Shown here one piece after another: positions 42,467 through 51,059 of a DNA stretch of 64,000 nt. Location: assembly GCA_945865925.1 (NCBI GenBank), contig CAMBFG010000005.1, positions 1-64,000 of the forward strand, written 5' to 3'. Every line of letters starts with the position of its first letter. The first letter of the stretch is position 1. The notes below the pieces were generated by a model, which did no database searches, was not told the origin of the DNA, and saw only the letters and a program-made list of their open reading frames with translations. This DNA comes from Dehalococcoides mccartyi. GTDB taxonomy: Bacteria; Chloroflexota; Dehalococcoidia; UBA2979. The translations under genes were made by a program, and so were the position numbers.

Positions 42467-44104
42467 CTACTCGACCCCGGCGAGGTACGGGTAGTACGGC
42501 TGCCCGCCGGGCACGATCTGGATCTCGAGGTCAGGGTGGCGCTCTCCGATCAGCCTCGGCAGGCGCTCCGCGGCGTCGGCCGGGGCGTCCTGGCCGAGGT
42601 AGATCGTCACGATCTCCCCGCCGTCCTCGGTCGCGACATCGAGGCCTGCGAGCAGCGCGTCCTCGAGCGTTTCGGTGGCCGCCACCATTCGTCCGTCGAC
42701 GAGCGCGATCGCATCGCCCTCGCGCACGGCGACACCGTCGACGGTGGCGGTGCGCACCGAGCGGGAGACCTCTACGGCGCGGACTCCCGCCATCACCTCG
42801 ACCATCGCGGCGGCGACTGTGGCAGCGTCCCCGTCGCCGCGATATTCGAGGGCAGCGGTGAGCCCGGAGGCAGGCGAGCGGCTGGGCACGACGGTGAGGA
42901 AGCCGTCGGAGGCGGCTGCGGCCTGCTGCGCCGACATCAGCACATCCTTGTCGTTCGGCAGCACGATCGCGTGGTCGCGTCCGGCGCGTCGGGCCGCCTC
43001 GAGGATGTCGCCGGCGCTCACCTTCACGCCGACCTGCCCGAGCAGCACCCGCCCCGCACCGAGGTCGCGGAACGCGGCGGCGATGCCTCGCCCTTCCGCG
43101 ACCGCGACGAGGCCGATCGAGGGGAGCGATGCCGGGTCGAGGTCATCGTCGTCGCGGTCGTCCATCCAGGCCTCATGTTGTGCCTGCATGTCCTCGGCCT
43201 TGCGCGCGGCGAGAGTGCCGTGGCGCTCGCCGACATCGAAGGCGTGCTCCGGCGCGGCGACGTGGACGTGGACGCGCAGCATCGAAGGGTCGCCGACGAC
43301 GAGGATGGAGGATCCCCCCGCCGCGACCAGTTCGCCCTCGATCGTCGCACGGTCGAGTGCAGCGCCAGAGATCACGAACTCGGTGCAGAAGCCGTGGCCC
43401 TCGTGTTCGACGGCGTCCGCCTGTACTTCGGCGGTGCCGGTGACGAGCGGTTCCGTGGGGAGCGGGTGGTCGAGGATGCCGCAGACGATGCCCTGCAGTA
43501 TGACCGCGACGCCCATTCCCCCGGAGTCGACCACACCGGCCTCGCGCAATCGTGGGAGCAGTTCGGGCGTGCGTTTCACCGAGGCGAACGCCTCGGTCAA
43601 CATGATGTAGAGGACGCCCTCGGTGCCCTCGCCAGAGGCCTGCGCTTCGACGGCAGCCGCGCTCGCCTCGCGGATGACGGTGAGCATCGTGCCCTCGACG
43701 GGGTTGGTGACGGCGGCGTAGGCGGTGGCGGAGGCGCCCTCGAACCCGCGCGCGAGGGCGGGCGTGTCGAGGGTGGCCGCACCCGCCGAGGTCTCGGCGA
43801 GCCCTCGGATGATCTGGGAGAGGATGACGCCGGAGTTGCCCCGCGCCCCCATCAGTGCGGCGCGCGCGACCAGCCCGAGGTAGGCCCCCGCGTCGGAGGC
43901 GTTGCCCTCGGAACCCTCGACGCCGCCCTTCAGCGCAGCGCGCCAGGTGAGCAGCATGTTGGTGCCGGTATCGCCGTCTGGGACCGGGTAGACGTTGATG
44001 GCGTTGATGCCCTCGCGGTTGGTGGCGAGCCAGCGCTCGGCGACCTCGAAGGCACGCCGGAGGGCGGGTGCGTCCAGGGCGAGGGTGAGGGCGGCGTCAG
44101 CCAC
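42467..44104 (-). CDS. fakA: Fatty acid kinase FakA (DAK phosphatase/DhaL domain)
   Basis: FakA phosphorylates fatty acids bound to FakB/DegV to acyl-phosphate for phospholipid synthesis. The 545-residue protein has an N-terminal DhaL-type ATP-binding domain with NVYPVPDGDTGTNM (metal-binding aspartates) and ARGNSGVILSQIIRG. A linker domain comes next, then a C-terminal DegV-like fold region with YLGQDAPADAAERL. The GTG start has GAGGAT upstream. It is the first gene of the fakA-degV pair and is divergent from rpmB. Confidence 0.9.
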   Translation of the reverse strand: MADAALTLALDAPALRRAFEVAERWLATNREGINAINVYPVPDGDTGTNMLLTWRAALKGGVEGSEGNASDAGAYLGLVARAALMGARGNSGVILSQIIRGLAETSAGAATLDTPALARGFEGASATAYAAVTNPVEGTMLTVIREASAAAVEAQASGEGTEGVLYIMLTEAFASVKRTPELLPRLREAGVVDSGGMGVAVILQGIVCGILDHPLPTEPLVTGTAEVQADAVEHEGHGFCTEFVISGAALDRATIEGELVAAGGSSILVVGDPSMLRVHVHVAAPEHAFDVGERHGTLAARKAEDMQAQHEAWMDDRDDDDLDPASLPSIGLVAVAEGRGIAAAFRDLGAGRVLLGQVGVKVSAGDILEAARRAGRDHAIVLPNDKDVLMSAQQAAAASDGFLTVVPSRSPASGLTAALEYRGDGDAATVAAAMVEVMAGVRAVEVSRSVRTATVDGVAVREGDAIALVDGRMVAATETLEDALLAGLDVATEDGGEIVTIYLGQDAPADAAERLPRLIGERHPDLEIQIVPGGQPYYPYLAGVE

Positions 44105-44295
44105 GTGGGCGATCCTCGCTGGGGGCCGGTGAGGGCGCTGCGGAGCCTCGATGCTGCCCAGCCAGATTCGGCTGGACGCGCTGCCCTGCCTAGACGTTGC
44201 GGGGCGGGCGCTGGTACGGTGTCCGGACGGGTTGCGGCTGGCCCCTCGTTGCCGCGCACCTTCCCCGAATCCGCGTCAGTGTAATGGGAACCGCT

Positions 44296-44529
44296 ATGGC
44301 CGCTGGCAAGTGTGAGATCTGCGCGAAGGCCGTCATTTTCGGCCGCCACATCCGCTACAAGCACGGCGGTAACTGGGAGCGCAAAGCCCAGAAGAAGAAC
44401 CGTACCTTCGCGCCCAACGTCCACGCCAAGCGGATGTTCGTCGAAGGCAAGTGGCAGCGTCTCAACGTCTGCACCGGCTGCCTCCGCACGGAGGCGAAGC
44501 ACCAGCAGGTCTCCGGCGTCGCCTACTAG
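44296..44529 (+). CDS. rpmB: 50S ribosomal protein L28 (zinc-ribbon form)
   Basis: Ribosomal protein bL28, 77 residues. It begins MAAGKCEICAKAVIFG, and has the KNRTFAPNVHAKRM segment and the closing RLNVCTGCLRT. Two CxxC pairs (C6/C9 and C59/C62) form a zinc ribbon, the C+ form of L28. The ATG at 44296 is chosen because it matches the family start; an ATG at 44284 is an alternative. A hairpin terminator follows. Confidence 0.93.
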   Translation: MAAGKCEICAKAVIFGRHIRYKHGGNWERKAQKKNRTFAPNVHAKRMFVEGKWQRLNVCTGCLRTEAKHQQVSGVAY

Positions 44530-44555
44530 CCCACACCACGTCGATGGTTGAACGA

Positions 44556-44583
44556 GAGGCGCCCTGCGGAAGCGGGGCGCTTC
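44556..44583 (+). terminator. Hairpin terminator after rpmB
   Basis: GAGGCGCCC and GGGCGCTTC form a 9-bp stem with one G-T pair and a 10-base loop, beginning 26 bases after the rpmB stop. Confidence 0.6.
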
Positions 44584-44646
44584 TGCGTGTCTGGCCGCTC
44601 CCTGGGTGTAGTTTGGAACGGATCCCCTGCTCGCCGCGTTCAACGA

Positions 44647-45831
44647 ATGAGGGAGGGGCCCATCGCTCTTGCATCGCCCCGGTGGCTGCTACGACTCGTC
44701 GCAATCTTGCTGATCGCGTTGGCTTCTGCTTGCAATGACAAGCCTGCACCGTCCGTCGACCCGTCGTCCACTATCACGTCGTCCGCAACGGCTACGCCGG
44801 GAGCAACTGAGGCTCCGCCGCCTGGCACCTCGATACGCCAAGGTGTGCTCGGGGCCCCGATCGTCCTCGATGCACAGTTGCTCGTCGTGGTCTTACCCCG
44901 CATTCAATCCGAACAAGGACCCTCGCACATCGAGCGCATCCGCGTTGACCAGCGAGGTATTGCGGAGCGCAAGACTGTGCTCGACGCCAACGCGATCGTG
45001 CCAGGGGCGTACATCAACAGTTGGCGCAACGTGCACCATCCGGCGAGCGGTAGCGGCGGCGAGGTGGTCGTCGCGCTCTGCCATAGTGGGCAGTGTGGCG
45101 GCATGGGTGCCGCGGACGCCGGCGCGAAGAGCACCCTGGTCCGGACTGCGGACAATGGCGTGACCTGGAATGTGATCGCCACACTCGATGGGGTCTATTG
45201 GATCGTCTCATGGCGGGCCAGTCCGGTTGAGGTCCTCCTCTACCAATATCCGACCGACAATGCCGACTCCCGGCGCCCGCCACGTTTCGTCTCGTGGCCC
45301 TCAATGAAGCCTGTCACGCCGCCCTCTCCGATCGCCGGAGCCGTGGAAGAGCAACAATTCCCCGTGTTCATCGCCGGTGGCCACGTCGGTTGGTGGTGGT
45401 CCGGCGGTCGCCTGGTCGACGAGGCAGGCAGGGTGCTTCTCACCCTTCCCTCGGTGGCAACAGCAGCGCCCGCCCGACAACTCGATCTCCTCCCAAGCCC
45501 GGACGGCCAGCGACTCGTGGTCACCTGGATCACCGGCGAAGCGCGTGAACAACGGTGGTACTGGACGCTCTTCGAGCGCAACTCGGACGGGACGTACGCG
45601 GCACGTCCGACGATCTCGCAGCCGACGCTGATCAACGCCGTCCCATACTCATGGCTCGACGACCATCGCGTAATGATCCCCGCAAGTGCCCCGAGCCCGG
45701 CCCTCGGTCTGCCTGCGGGATATGTACCCGCGATCCTGGACCTCGATACCGCCGAGGTGCGCCCGCTCGCCGCGTTTGCTGCTGATCCGGCGATTGCCTC
45801 GCGCGGCAACTATGTCGTCGGGATCGACTGA
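44647..45831 (+). CDS. Putative lipoprotein with beta-propeller-like repeats
   Basis: A 394-residue exported protein. A signal sequence (LLRLVAILLIALASAC) ends in a lipobox-like ASAC, so the mature protein starts with a lipid-modified Cys. A Thr/Ser/Pro-rich linker precedes the main domain. One Asp-box-like stretch (TADNGVTW) and repeated beta segments suggest a BNR/sialidase-type propeller. I cannot assign a function. The start is ATG 44647; it is followed by the convergent LigB-type dioxygenase gene. Codon usage is less GC-biased than in the neighbours. Confidence 0.65.
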   Translation: MREGPIALASPRWLLRLVAILLIALASACNDKPAPSVDPSSTITSSATATPGATEAPPPGTSIRQGVLGAPIVLDAQLLVVVLPRIQSEQGPSHIERIRVDQRGIAERKTVLDANAIVPGAYINSWRNVHHPASGSGGEVVVALCHSGQCGGMGAADAGAKSTLVRTADNGVTWNVIATLDGVYWIVSWRASPVEVLLYQYPTDNADSRRPPRFVSWPSMKPVTPPSPIAGAVEEQQFPVFIAGGHVGWWWSGGRLVDEAGRVLLTLPSVATAAPARQLDLLPSPDGQRLVVTWITGEAREQRWYWTLFERNSDGTYAARPTISQPTLINAVPYSWLDDHRVMIPASAPSPALGLPAGYVPAILDLDTAEVRPLAAFAADPAIASRGNYVVGID

Positions 45832-45832
45832 C

Positions 45833-46645
45833 CTAGATCAGTTCGATCGAGCGCTTCGAGTTGCCCAGCCAGTAGCCCTCGATGGCGGTGCGGGCAGGAG
45901 CCTCGGTGTCGAGCGCAGCGCCGAGGGCTACGAACAGCGGCACGAAGTGGTCGACCGTCGGATGTGCGTAGGTCACCGCCGGCGCGGTCTTCCGGTAGTT
46001 GAGCAGCGTGTCGAGGTCGTTCTTCGCGAGCGCCTCGGCGGCCCACTGGTCGAACTCGACGATGGCGCTCTCGAGGCCGGTGCCGCCCGTCCGGACGTGC
46101 TTGTTGATGGCGGCGAACGAGTGCGTCATGAACCCGCTGCCCATGATCAGTACACCCTCGTCACGCAGAGGTGCGAGGCGTCGCCCGACTTCGAGGAGCA
46201 CGCGCGGGTCTTCGCTCGGCATCGAGATCTGGAGCACGGGGATGTCGGCGTTGGGGTACATCGCGAGCAGTGGCACGTATGCGCCGTGGTCGAGCCCGCG
46301 CTCCGGGTCGTCGGCGACCGGGGTGACGTCGGACATCAGTTTGCGCACGCGCTCCGCGAGCCAGGGCGCACCGGGCGCCTCGTACGTGACCTCGTAGTAC
46401 TTCCGAGGGAAGCCGGCGAAGTCGTAGAACAGTGGCACTGTCGTCGTCGCGCCGATGGTCAGCGGGTTGGACTCCCAGTGCGCCGAGACCACGAGGATGG
46501 CGGTCGGCCTCGGCAGGCCGGCGGACCAGGCGGCGAGTTCGCTCGGCCAGATCGGGTCGTCCATCAGCGGCGGCGCGCCATGGGTGAGGTAGAGGGCGGG
46601 CATGCGACCGCGAGGCTCTCGATTCGTTGTCGTGAGTGCTTCCAC
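45833..46645 (-). CDS. LigB-type extradiol dioxygenase (4,5-DOPA dioxygenase-like)
   Basis: A 270-residue class III extradiol ring-cleavage dioxygenase of the DODA (YgiD) type. Conserved histidines are His22 in LTHGAPP, His56 in VSAHWES, His175 in MTHSF, and His228/His233 in AHPTVDH, which give the metal and catalytic sites. It would open catechol-like rings, such as DOPA, at the 4,5 position. GTG 46645 has GGGGGG upstream. It is in the same direction as yceI but 49 bases away, and probably separate. Confidence 0.9.
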   Translation of the reverse strand: MEALTTTNREPRGRMPALYLTHGAPPLMDDPIWPSELAAWSAGLPRPTAILVVSAHWESNPLTIGATTTVPLFYDFAGFPRKYYEVTYEAPGAPWLAERVRKLMSDVTPVADDPERGLDHGAYVPLLAMYPNADIPVLQISMPSEDPRVLLEVGRRLAPLRDEGVLIMGSGFMTHSFAAINKHVRTGGTGLESAIVEFDQWAAEALAKNDLDTLLNYRKTAPAVTYAHPTVDHFVPLFVALGAALDTEAPARTAIEGYWLGNSKRSIELI

Positions 46646-46694
46646 AGTGCCCGCCCCCCTTTTCGTCCTCAGTCCATGATCGCACGGGCCGCTG

Positions 46695-47228
46695 TTAGGC
46701 CGCCGCGGCGACGTCTTCCTTCACCTCGGCGTCGATGCTGAGCTTCACCTTCCGGCCGACGAGGACACCGCCAGCCTCGAGGGCCACGTTCCACGTCAGT
46801 CCGAAGTCCTCGCGGTCGAGTTCGCCCGTGAGCGAGAAGCCGAGGTGGCGGCCGCCCCAGGGGCCCTGGATGGGGCCGGTGTACTCGCCCTTCAGCGTGA
46901 CCGGCCGGGTGACGTCCTTGATGGTGAGGTCGCCCACCAGTTCCAGGTCGTCACCCTTTCGGCGCACCTCGCGGCTGACGAAGGTCAGTGCCGGGTACTG
47001 CCCAACGTCGAAGAAGTCGGGGCTCTTGAGGTGGGTGTCACGGTCGGTGCTGCCGGTCGTCAGGCTGGCAGTCGCGACGGTGGCGCGCACGAAGGACGCC
47101 TCCGGGTGCTGCTCGTCGAGGTGGACCTCGGCGTCCACGTCCGTGAAACGTCCCTTCACGGTGGCGACCATCATGTGCTTCGCAGAGAAGCCGAGTTCGA
47201 CGTGCTGCTTGTCGAGTGACCAGGACAT
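46695..47228 (-). CDS. YceI family lipid-binding protein
   Basis: A 177-residue YceI-like lipocalin-fold protein, which binds isoprenoids or similar lipids. The start WSLDKQHVELGFSAKHMMVATVKGRF and the DTHLKSPDFFDVGQYP segment are diagnostic. No signal peptide is seen, so this is the cytoplasmic type. AAGGA lies before the ATG. It is divergently paired with an HxlR regulator, with an operator-like palindrome between them. Confidence 0.92.
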   Translation of the reverse strand: MSWSLDKQHVELGFSAKHMMVATVKGRFTDVDAEVHLDEQHPEASFVRATVATASLTTGSTDRDTHLKSPDFFDVGQYPALTFVSREVRRKGDDLELVGDLTIKDVTRPVTLKGEYTGPIQGPWGGRHLGFSLTGELDREDFGLTWNVALEAGGVLVGRKVKLSIDAEVKEDVAAAA

Positions 47229-47307
47229 AACGATGATTCCTTTCGAGCGGGGACTGTACGTTTCCGAGGCAGGTGGTTATCCTCGGTATGTCAGTTCCTG
47301 TTTGTTC

Positions 47308-47326
47308 CTGACTAATGATTAGCCAG
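47308..47326. promoter_or_regulatory. Operator-like palindrome between yceI and hxlR
   Basis: CTGaCTAATGATTAGcCAG, a dyad around a central G with 8 of 9 pairs matching, lies between the divergent yceI and hxlR genes. HxlR regulators usually bind such dyads in their own divergent promoter region. It is a candidate operator. Confidence 0.5.
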
Positions 47327-47414
47327 AACTCGATTCTTGTGAAGACGGCACTTTGAAGTGCGTTGGGCACTTCGAGGTAACCGGGGCAGGGCCTCGGGGA
47401 GTGGGGAGTCACCG

Positions 47415-47807
47415 ATGGGTGCGGAAGTGCTCACGGATCCTGCGGCGCCAACCGCGAGTGCCTGCCTGGTGCGGGAGGTCCTCGACCGTGTCGGGGACAA
47501 GTGGTCGGTACACGTCATCCACCTGCTGGGCGGCGGCACGCGCCGCTTCAGCGACCTCCGCCGGGGCATCGACGGCATCAGCCAGCGCATGCTGACCGTG
47601 ACCCTCCGAGGCCTCGAACGGGACGGCCTCGTGACGCGCACGGTCTACCCCGTGGTACCGCCGCGCGTCGACTACGCGCTCACCCCGCTCGGCGAGACGC
47701 TGCTGGAGACGATCTGTTCGCTCGTCGCCTGGTCCGAGGCGCACACGACTGACGTCGATGCTGCACGGGCACGGTATGACGCGCGCGTGGATGGGGCCGC
47801 CGCCTAG
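47415..47807 (+). CDS. HxlR family transcriptional regulator
   Basis: A 130-residue winged-helix regulator of the HxlR type, with a conserved cysteine in ASACLVREVLD, then DKWSVHVIHLLGGGTRRFSDLRRGIDGISQRMLT and the wing VVPPRVDYALTPLG. HxlR proteins often sense electrophiles through this cysteine. ATG 47415 has GGGGAG upstream. It is divergent from yceI and likely controls it. The 3' end overlaps the convergent rpe gene by four bases. Confidence 0.9.
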   Translation: MGAEVLTDPAAPTASACLVREVLDRVGDKWSVHVIHLLGGGTRRFSDLRRGIDGISQRMLTVTLRGLERDGLVTRTVYPVVPPRVDYALTPLGETLLETICSLVAWSEAHTTDVDAARARYDARVDGAAA

Positions 47808-48478
47808 CCTCCGAGACTCGCCCGCAACGCCACCAAGGCCTGCTCGGGCGTCTGCTCGTCGTTGAACACTGCCGACCCTGCCACCAGGATCGTCGCGCCG
47901 GCGTCCACGCACATCGAGGCGTTGTGGGACTTCACGCCGCCGTCCACCTCGATCGTGAGGGCGAGGCCGGAGGCTTCGGCGCGGGCGCGGAGCGTGCGGA
48001 CTTTGTCGAGGAGGGCAGGTTGCATCTGCTGGCCGCCCCAGCCGGGGCGGATGAGCATCACCACCACCTCGTCGAGGGTGGCGAGGAGCGGGAAGAGCGC
48101 TTCGGCGGGGGTCTCGGGGTTGATAGCGATGCCCGCCTCGCAGCCGAGGGCTCGCGCGGCGGCGATGTGCTCGCGGGCGGCATCGAGGTCGCGCACGGCT
48201 TCATAGTGGAAGACGAGGCGCTGGGCGCCGGCGGCGGCCATGTCGGCGAACTGCTCGGCGGGCTTCGCGACCATCAGGTGCGCCTCGATGAACAGGGTCG
48301 AGGCGGCGCGGACGGCGGCGATGACCTCACGGCCGAAGGAGATGGGTGGGACGAAGTGGCCGTCCATCACGTCGAGGTGCCACAGGTCGGCGCCTCCGGC
48401 CTCGGCGGCGCGGGCTTGCTCGGCGAGGCGGCCGAAGTCGGCGGTGAGGATGCTGGGGGCGATCAGCGCCCTCGGCAC
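47804..48478 (-). CDS. rpe: Ribulose-phosphate 3-epimerase
   Basis: Rpe interconverts ribulose-5-phosphate and xylulose-5-phosphate. The 224-residue TIM barrel has APSILTADFGRL, HLDVMDGHFVPPISFG (metal ligands and catalytic Asp), VVMLIRPGWGGQ and EVDGGVKSHN. The GTG start overlaps the argH TAG by one base (TAGTG), so rpe is the last gene of the arginine-related run. Its link to arginine synthesis is positional only. Confidence 0.94.
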   Translation of the reverse strand: MPRALIAPSILTADFGRLAEQARAAEAGGADLWHLDVMDGHFVPPISFGREVIAAVRAASTLFIEAHLMVAKPAEQFADMAAAGAQRLVFHYEAVRDLDAAREHIAAARALGCEAGIAINPETPAEALFPLLATLDEVVVMLIRPGWGGQQMQPALLDKVRTLRARAEASGLALTIEVDGGVKSHNASMCVDAGATILVAGSAVFNDEQTPEQALVALRASLGG

Positions 48479-49890
48479 TAGCGGGGCCTCGAGGTCTCGG
48501 CGGCCAGTCGGGCGCGGGCGGCAGCGCGGGCCTCGGTGACGCGCTTCGGCGCAGTGCCGCCGGGGACATCACGCGCGGCGAGCGCTGCGTCGAGGTCGAT
48601 GGCGAGCACGTCGCTCTCGAAGGAGGAGTGCGCGAGTTGGTAGTCCTCGAGGCTCAGGTCCTCGAAGGTGCGGCCCTCACGTTCGCAGCGGGCGACGAGG
48701 GCGCCCACGGCCTCGTGCGCGTCGCGGAAGGGGACACCCTTCTTCGCGAGGTAGTCCGCGATGTCCGTGGCGAGGGCGAAGTTGGCGAAGGCGGCGGCGC
48801 GCATGCGTTCACGGTCGAAGGTCATCGTGGGCAGCATCCCGGTCGTCACGCGCAGGCAGACGAGCAGCGTGTCGATGGTGTCGAACAGCGACTCCTTGTC
48901 CTCCTGGTTGTCCTTGTTGTAGGCGAGCGGCTGCCCCTTGAGCATCGTGAGCGCCTGGACGAGGTTGCCGATGACGCGCGCGCTCTTGCCTCGCGTCAGT
49001 TCGGCGACGTCCGGGTTCTTCTTCTGCGGCATGATGCTCGACCCCGTCGAGTAGCGGTCGTCGAGGCGCAAGAAGCCGAACTCCGCGGTGGCCCAGAGGA
49101 TGACCTCTTCGGCGAACCTCGACAGGTGCACCATCGCGAGGGCGGCGGCGGCGTGGACGTCCACGACGAAATCGCGGTCGGAGACGGCGTCGAGGGAGTT
49201 CTCGGCAACACCGTCGAAGCCGAGGGCGCGTGCGACCGCCTCGCGGTCGATGGGGTAGGTGACGCCGGCGAGCGCACCTGCGCCGAGCGGCAGCACGTTG
49301 GCGCGCGCGCGGGCCTGAGTGAAGCGCTCGGTGTCACGCGCGAGCATCGCTTCGTACGCCTGCAGGTGATGGGCAAGCAGGATTGGCTGCGCGCGCTGGA
49401 GGTGGGTGTAGCCCGGCATCGCCGTGGCTGCCTCGCGCTCCGCAAGGTCGAGGAAGGCGGCACGGAGGGCGCGCAGGGCCTCGACGATCGCGTCGCAGGC
49501 GGCGCGTGTGTGCAGGCGGGTGTCGGTGGCGACCTGGTCGTTGCGCGATCGGGCGGTGTGGAGGCGGCGGCCGGCGTCGCCGACGCGTTCGATCAGCGCG
49601 GCTTCGATGTTGAGGTGGATGTCCTCGCGGTCGAGGCGGAAGGCGAAGGTGCCCGCGTCGATCTCCGCGCGGATCGCCTCGAGGCCCGCGATCACGGTGT
49701 CGCGGTCGGCGGTGGAGATGATGCCCTGCGCAGCCAGCATGCCGGCGTGGGCGATCGAGCCTTCGATGTCCTCGGCGTAGAGCCGGCGGTCGAAGTCGAT
49801 AGAGGCGTTGAACATCTCGACGAGCGCGTCGGTCTCGCCGGAGAACCGGCCACCCCAGAGTTTCGAGGAGCCTTCGCTGGGCTGCGTCAT
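48478..49890 (-). CDS. argH: Argininosuccinate lyase
   Basis: ArgH splits argininosuccinate to arginine and fumarate, the last step of arginine synthesis. The 470-residue fumarase-superfamily protein shows KLWGGRFSGETD, HTARSRNDQVATD (His and Ser region) and the signature GSSIMPQKKNPD. It is followed by rpe with a one-base overlap. A VOC gene precedes it by 64 bases, beyond which lie argG and the rest of the arg run. Confidence 0.95.
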   Translation of the reverse strand: MTQPSEGSSKLWGGRFSGETDALVEMFNASIDFDRRLYAEDIEGSIAHAGMLAAQGIISTADRDTVIAGLEAIRAEIDAGTFAFRLDREDIHLNIEAALIERVGDAGRRLHTARSRNDQVATDTRLHTRAACDAIVEALRALRAAFLDLAEREAATAMPGYTHLQRAQPILLAHHLQAYEAMLARDTERFTQARARANVLPLGAGALAGVTYPIDREAVARALGFDGVAENSLDAVSDRDFVVDVHAAAALAMVHLSRFAEEVILWATAEFGFLRLDDRYSTGSSIMPQKKNPDVAELTRGKSARVIGNLVQALTMLKGQPLAYNKDNQEDKESLFDTIDTLLVCLRVTTGMLPTMTFDRERMRAAAFANFALATDIADYLAKKGVPFRDAHEAVGALVARCEREGRTFEDLSLEDYQLAHSSFESDVLAIDLDAALAARDVPGGTAPKRVTEARAAARARLAAETSRPR

Positions 49891-49954
49891 GGTCGGAGGC
49901 TACACGAGGCCTCGGTTGGGTGCGACGGTGAATCCCGCAGCGGCGCGTCCGAGG

Positions 49955-50446
49955 CTAGGCGCCGTCGAACGCGCGCTGGAGTCCGGCGAAGTCGAGCTTC
50001 TTCATCTCGAACATGGCGGACATCACCCGCTCCACCTTCGCCTGGTCGGGGTCGGTGGCCATCGCTTCCCAGTTTTCAGGGACGACCTGCCAGGAGACGC
50101 CGAACTTGTCCTTCAGCCACCCGCACTGCTGTGCGGCCGGGTCGCCGCCATCGGAGAGTCGATCCCAGTAGTAGTCCAGTTCGGCCTGATCTTTGCAGGG
50201 CAGTTCGAAGGAGATGGCCTCGCTGAAGGTGAAGTTGGGGCCACCGTTCAGAGCGAGGAAGGGTTGCCCGTTGAGTTCGAACGTCACGATTAGCACGCTG
50301 CCCGGAGGCTGGTTCGTGATCTCATGGCCAGCCTCGGGAGAGAGCGTGATCTTCCCCATCTTCGAGTCCTTGAAGATGCTGATATAGAAGCGCGCCGCGT
50401 CCTCCGCCTGCGTGTCGAACCAGAGGTTCGCTCGAATCGGTTTCAT
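49955..50446 (-). CDS. VOC/PhnB-like family protein
   Basis: A 163-residue protein of the PhnB/3-demethylubiquinone methyltransferase-like VOC group. Segments are IRANLWFDTQAEDAARFYISIF, SVLIVTFELNGQPFLALNGG and FGVSWQVVPENW. These small proteins are widespread with no firm function. It lies between the CDP-alcohol-transferase-like gene and argH, in the same direction, with gaps of about 60 bases. Confidence 0.88.
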   Translation of the reverse strand: MKPIRANLWFDTQAEDAARFYISIFKDSKMGKITLSPEAGHEITNQPPGSVLIVTFELNGQPFLALNGGPNFTFSEAISFELPCKDQAELDYYWDRLSDGGDPAAQQCGWLKDKFGVSWQVVPENWEAMATDPDQAKVERVMSAMFEMKKLDFAGLQRAFDGA

Positions 50447-50503
50447 CGTTTCGCTCCTCTCCGATAGGTGCTCACGATAGCAAACGCTGGCGGTCCGATT
50501 CCG

Positions 50504-51040
50504 TCAGCGACCGAAGAGGCCGCGGATGGCCTCCGAACGGTCGAAATCGACGAGGTGTGTGAGCACCTCGTCCTGCATCTTGTAGATGAAGATGGCAGGC
50601 CCGTAGATGAAGCGGTAGCGCATGAGGTGGCCCCACGCCGCCGCGTGTTTGAAGAACAGCAGTGTGGCGCAGACGAGGAAGAGCGGTTCGAGGAAGTTTG
50701 GGAAGAACAGCAGCATCAGCTCGTTCTGCGTGACGAAGAAGAGTGTCTGTCCGACGGTCCGCAGCGCGAAGAGCGCGATGATCCACCGCCGGACGGGCCA
50801 CTTCCACGCCGCGACCACCATGAACACGTACGTCGTGTAGTCGGCGACCTTGTCGAGGTTCTGGTAGAGGTGGTTCTCGTTCGGGTCGCTGGAGTTGCCG
50901 AGCCCGGCCGGGATCAGCAGGTCGCCATCGACGGTGTCGAGGACGAAGTTGGCCCACCCCGCCGCGAACGGGAACCAGATCAAGGCGACGGGCAGCAGGA
51001 ACTTCGCGAGGACGACCGGGACGACGACGAACCAGTTCAT
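50504..51040 (-). CDS. Membrane protein with a CDP-alcohol phosphatidyltransferase-like motif
   Basis: A 178-residue protein with four or five hydrophobic segments. The stretch FVLDTVDGDLL, then 18 residues, then YQNLDKVADYTTYV recalls the CDP-alcohol phosphatidyltransferase signature DxxDGxxAR...GxxxDxxxD, but the AR pair and the glycine are missing. It may be a divergent or inactive relative. ATG 51040 is preceded by a GAGGG site. It is 19 bases after argG and in the same direction. Confidence 0.6.
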   Translation of the reverse strand: MNWFVVVPVVLAKFLLPVALIWFPFAAGWANFVLDTVDGDLLIPAGLGNSSDPNENHLYQNLDKVADYTTYVFMVVAAWKWPVRRWIIALFALRTVGQTLFFVTQNELMLLFFPNFLEPLFLVCATLLFFKHAAAWGHLMRYRFIYGPAIFIYKMQDEVLTHLVDFDRSEAIRGLFGR

Positions 51041-51059
51041 CGGCACCGCCGTCCCTCGT

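Noticed and set aside
41717-44284. An 855-codon plus-strand frame opposite degV and fakA.
   Set aside because: Shadow frame: Asp/His/Arg-rich and without a ribosome site; degV and fakA have full family signatures.
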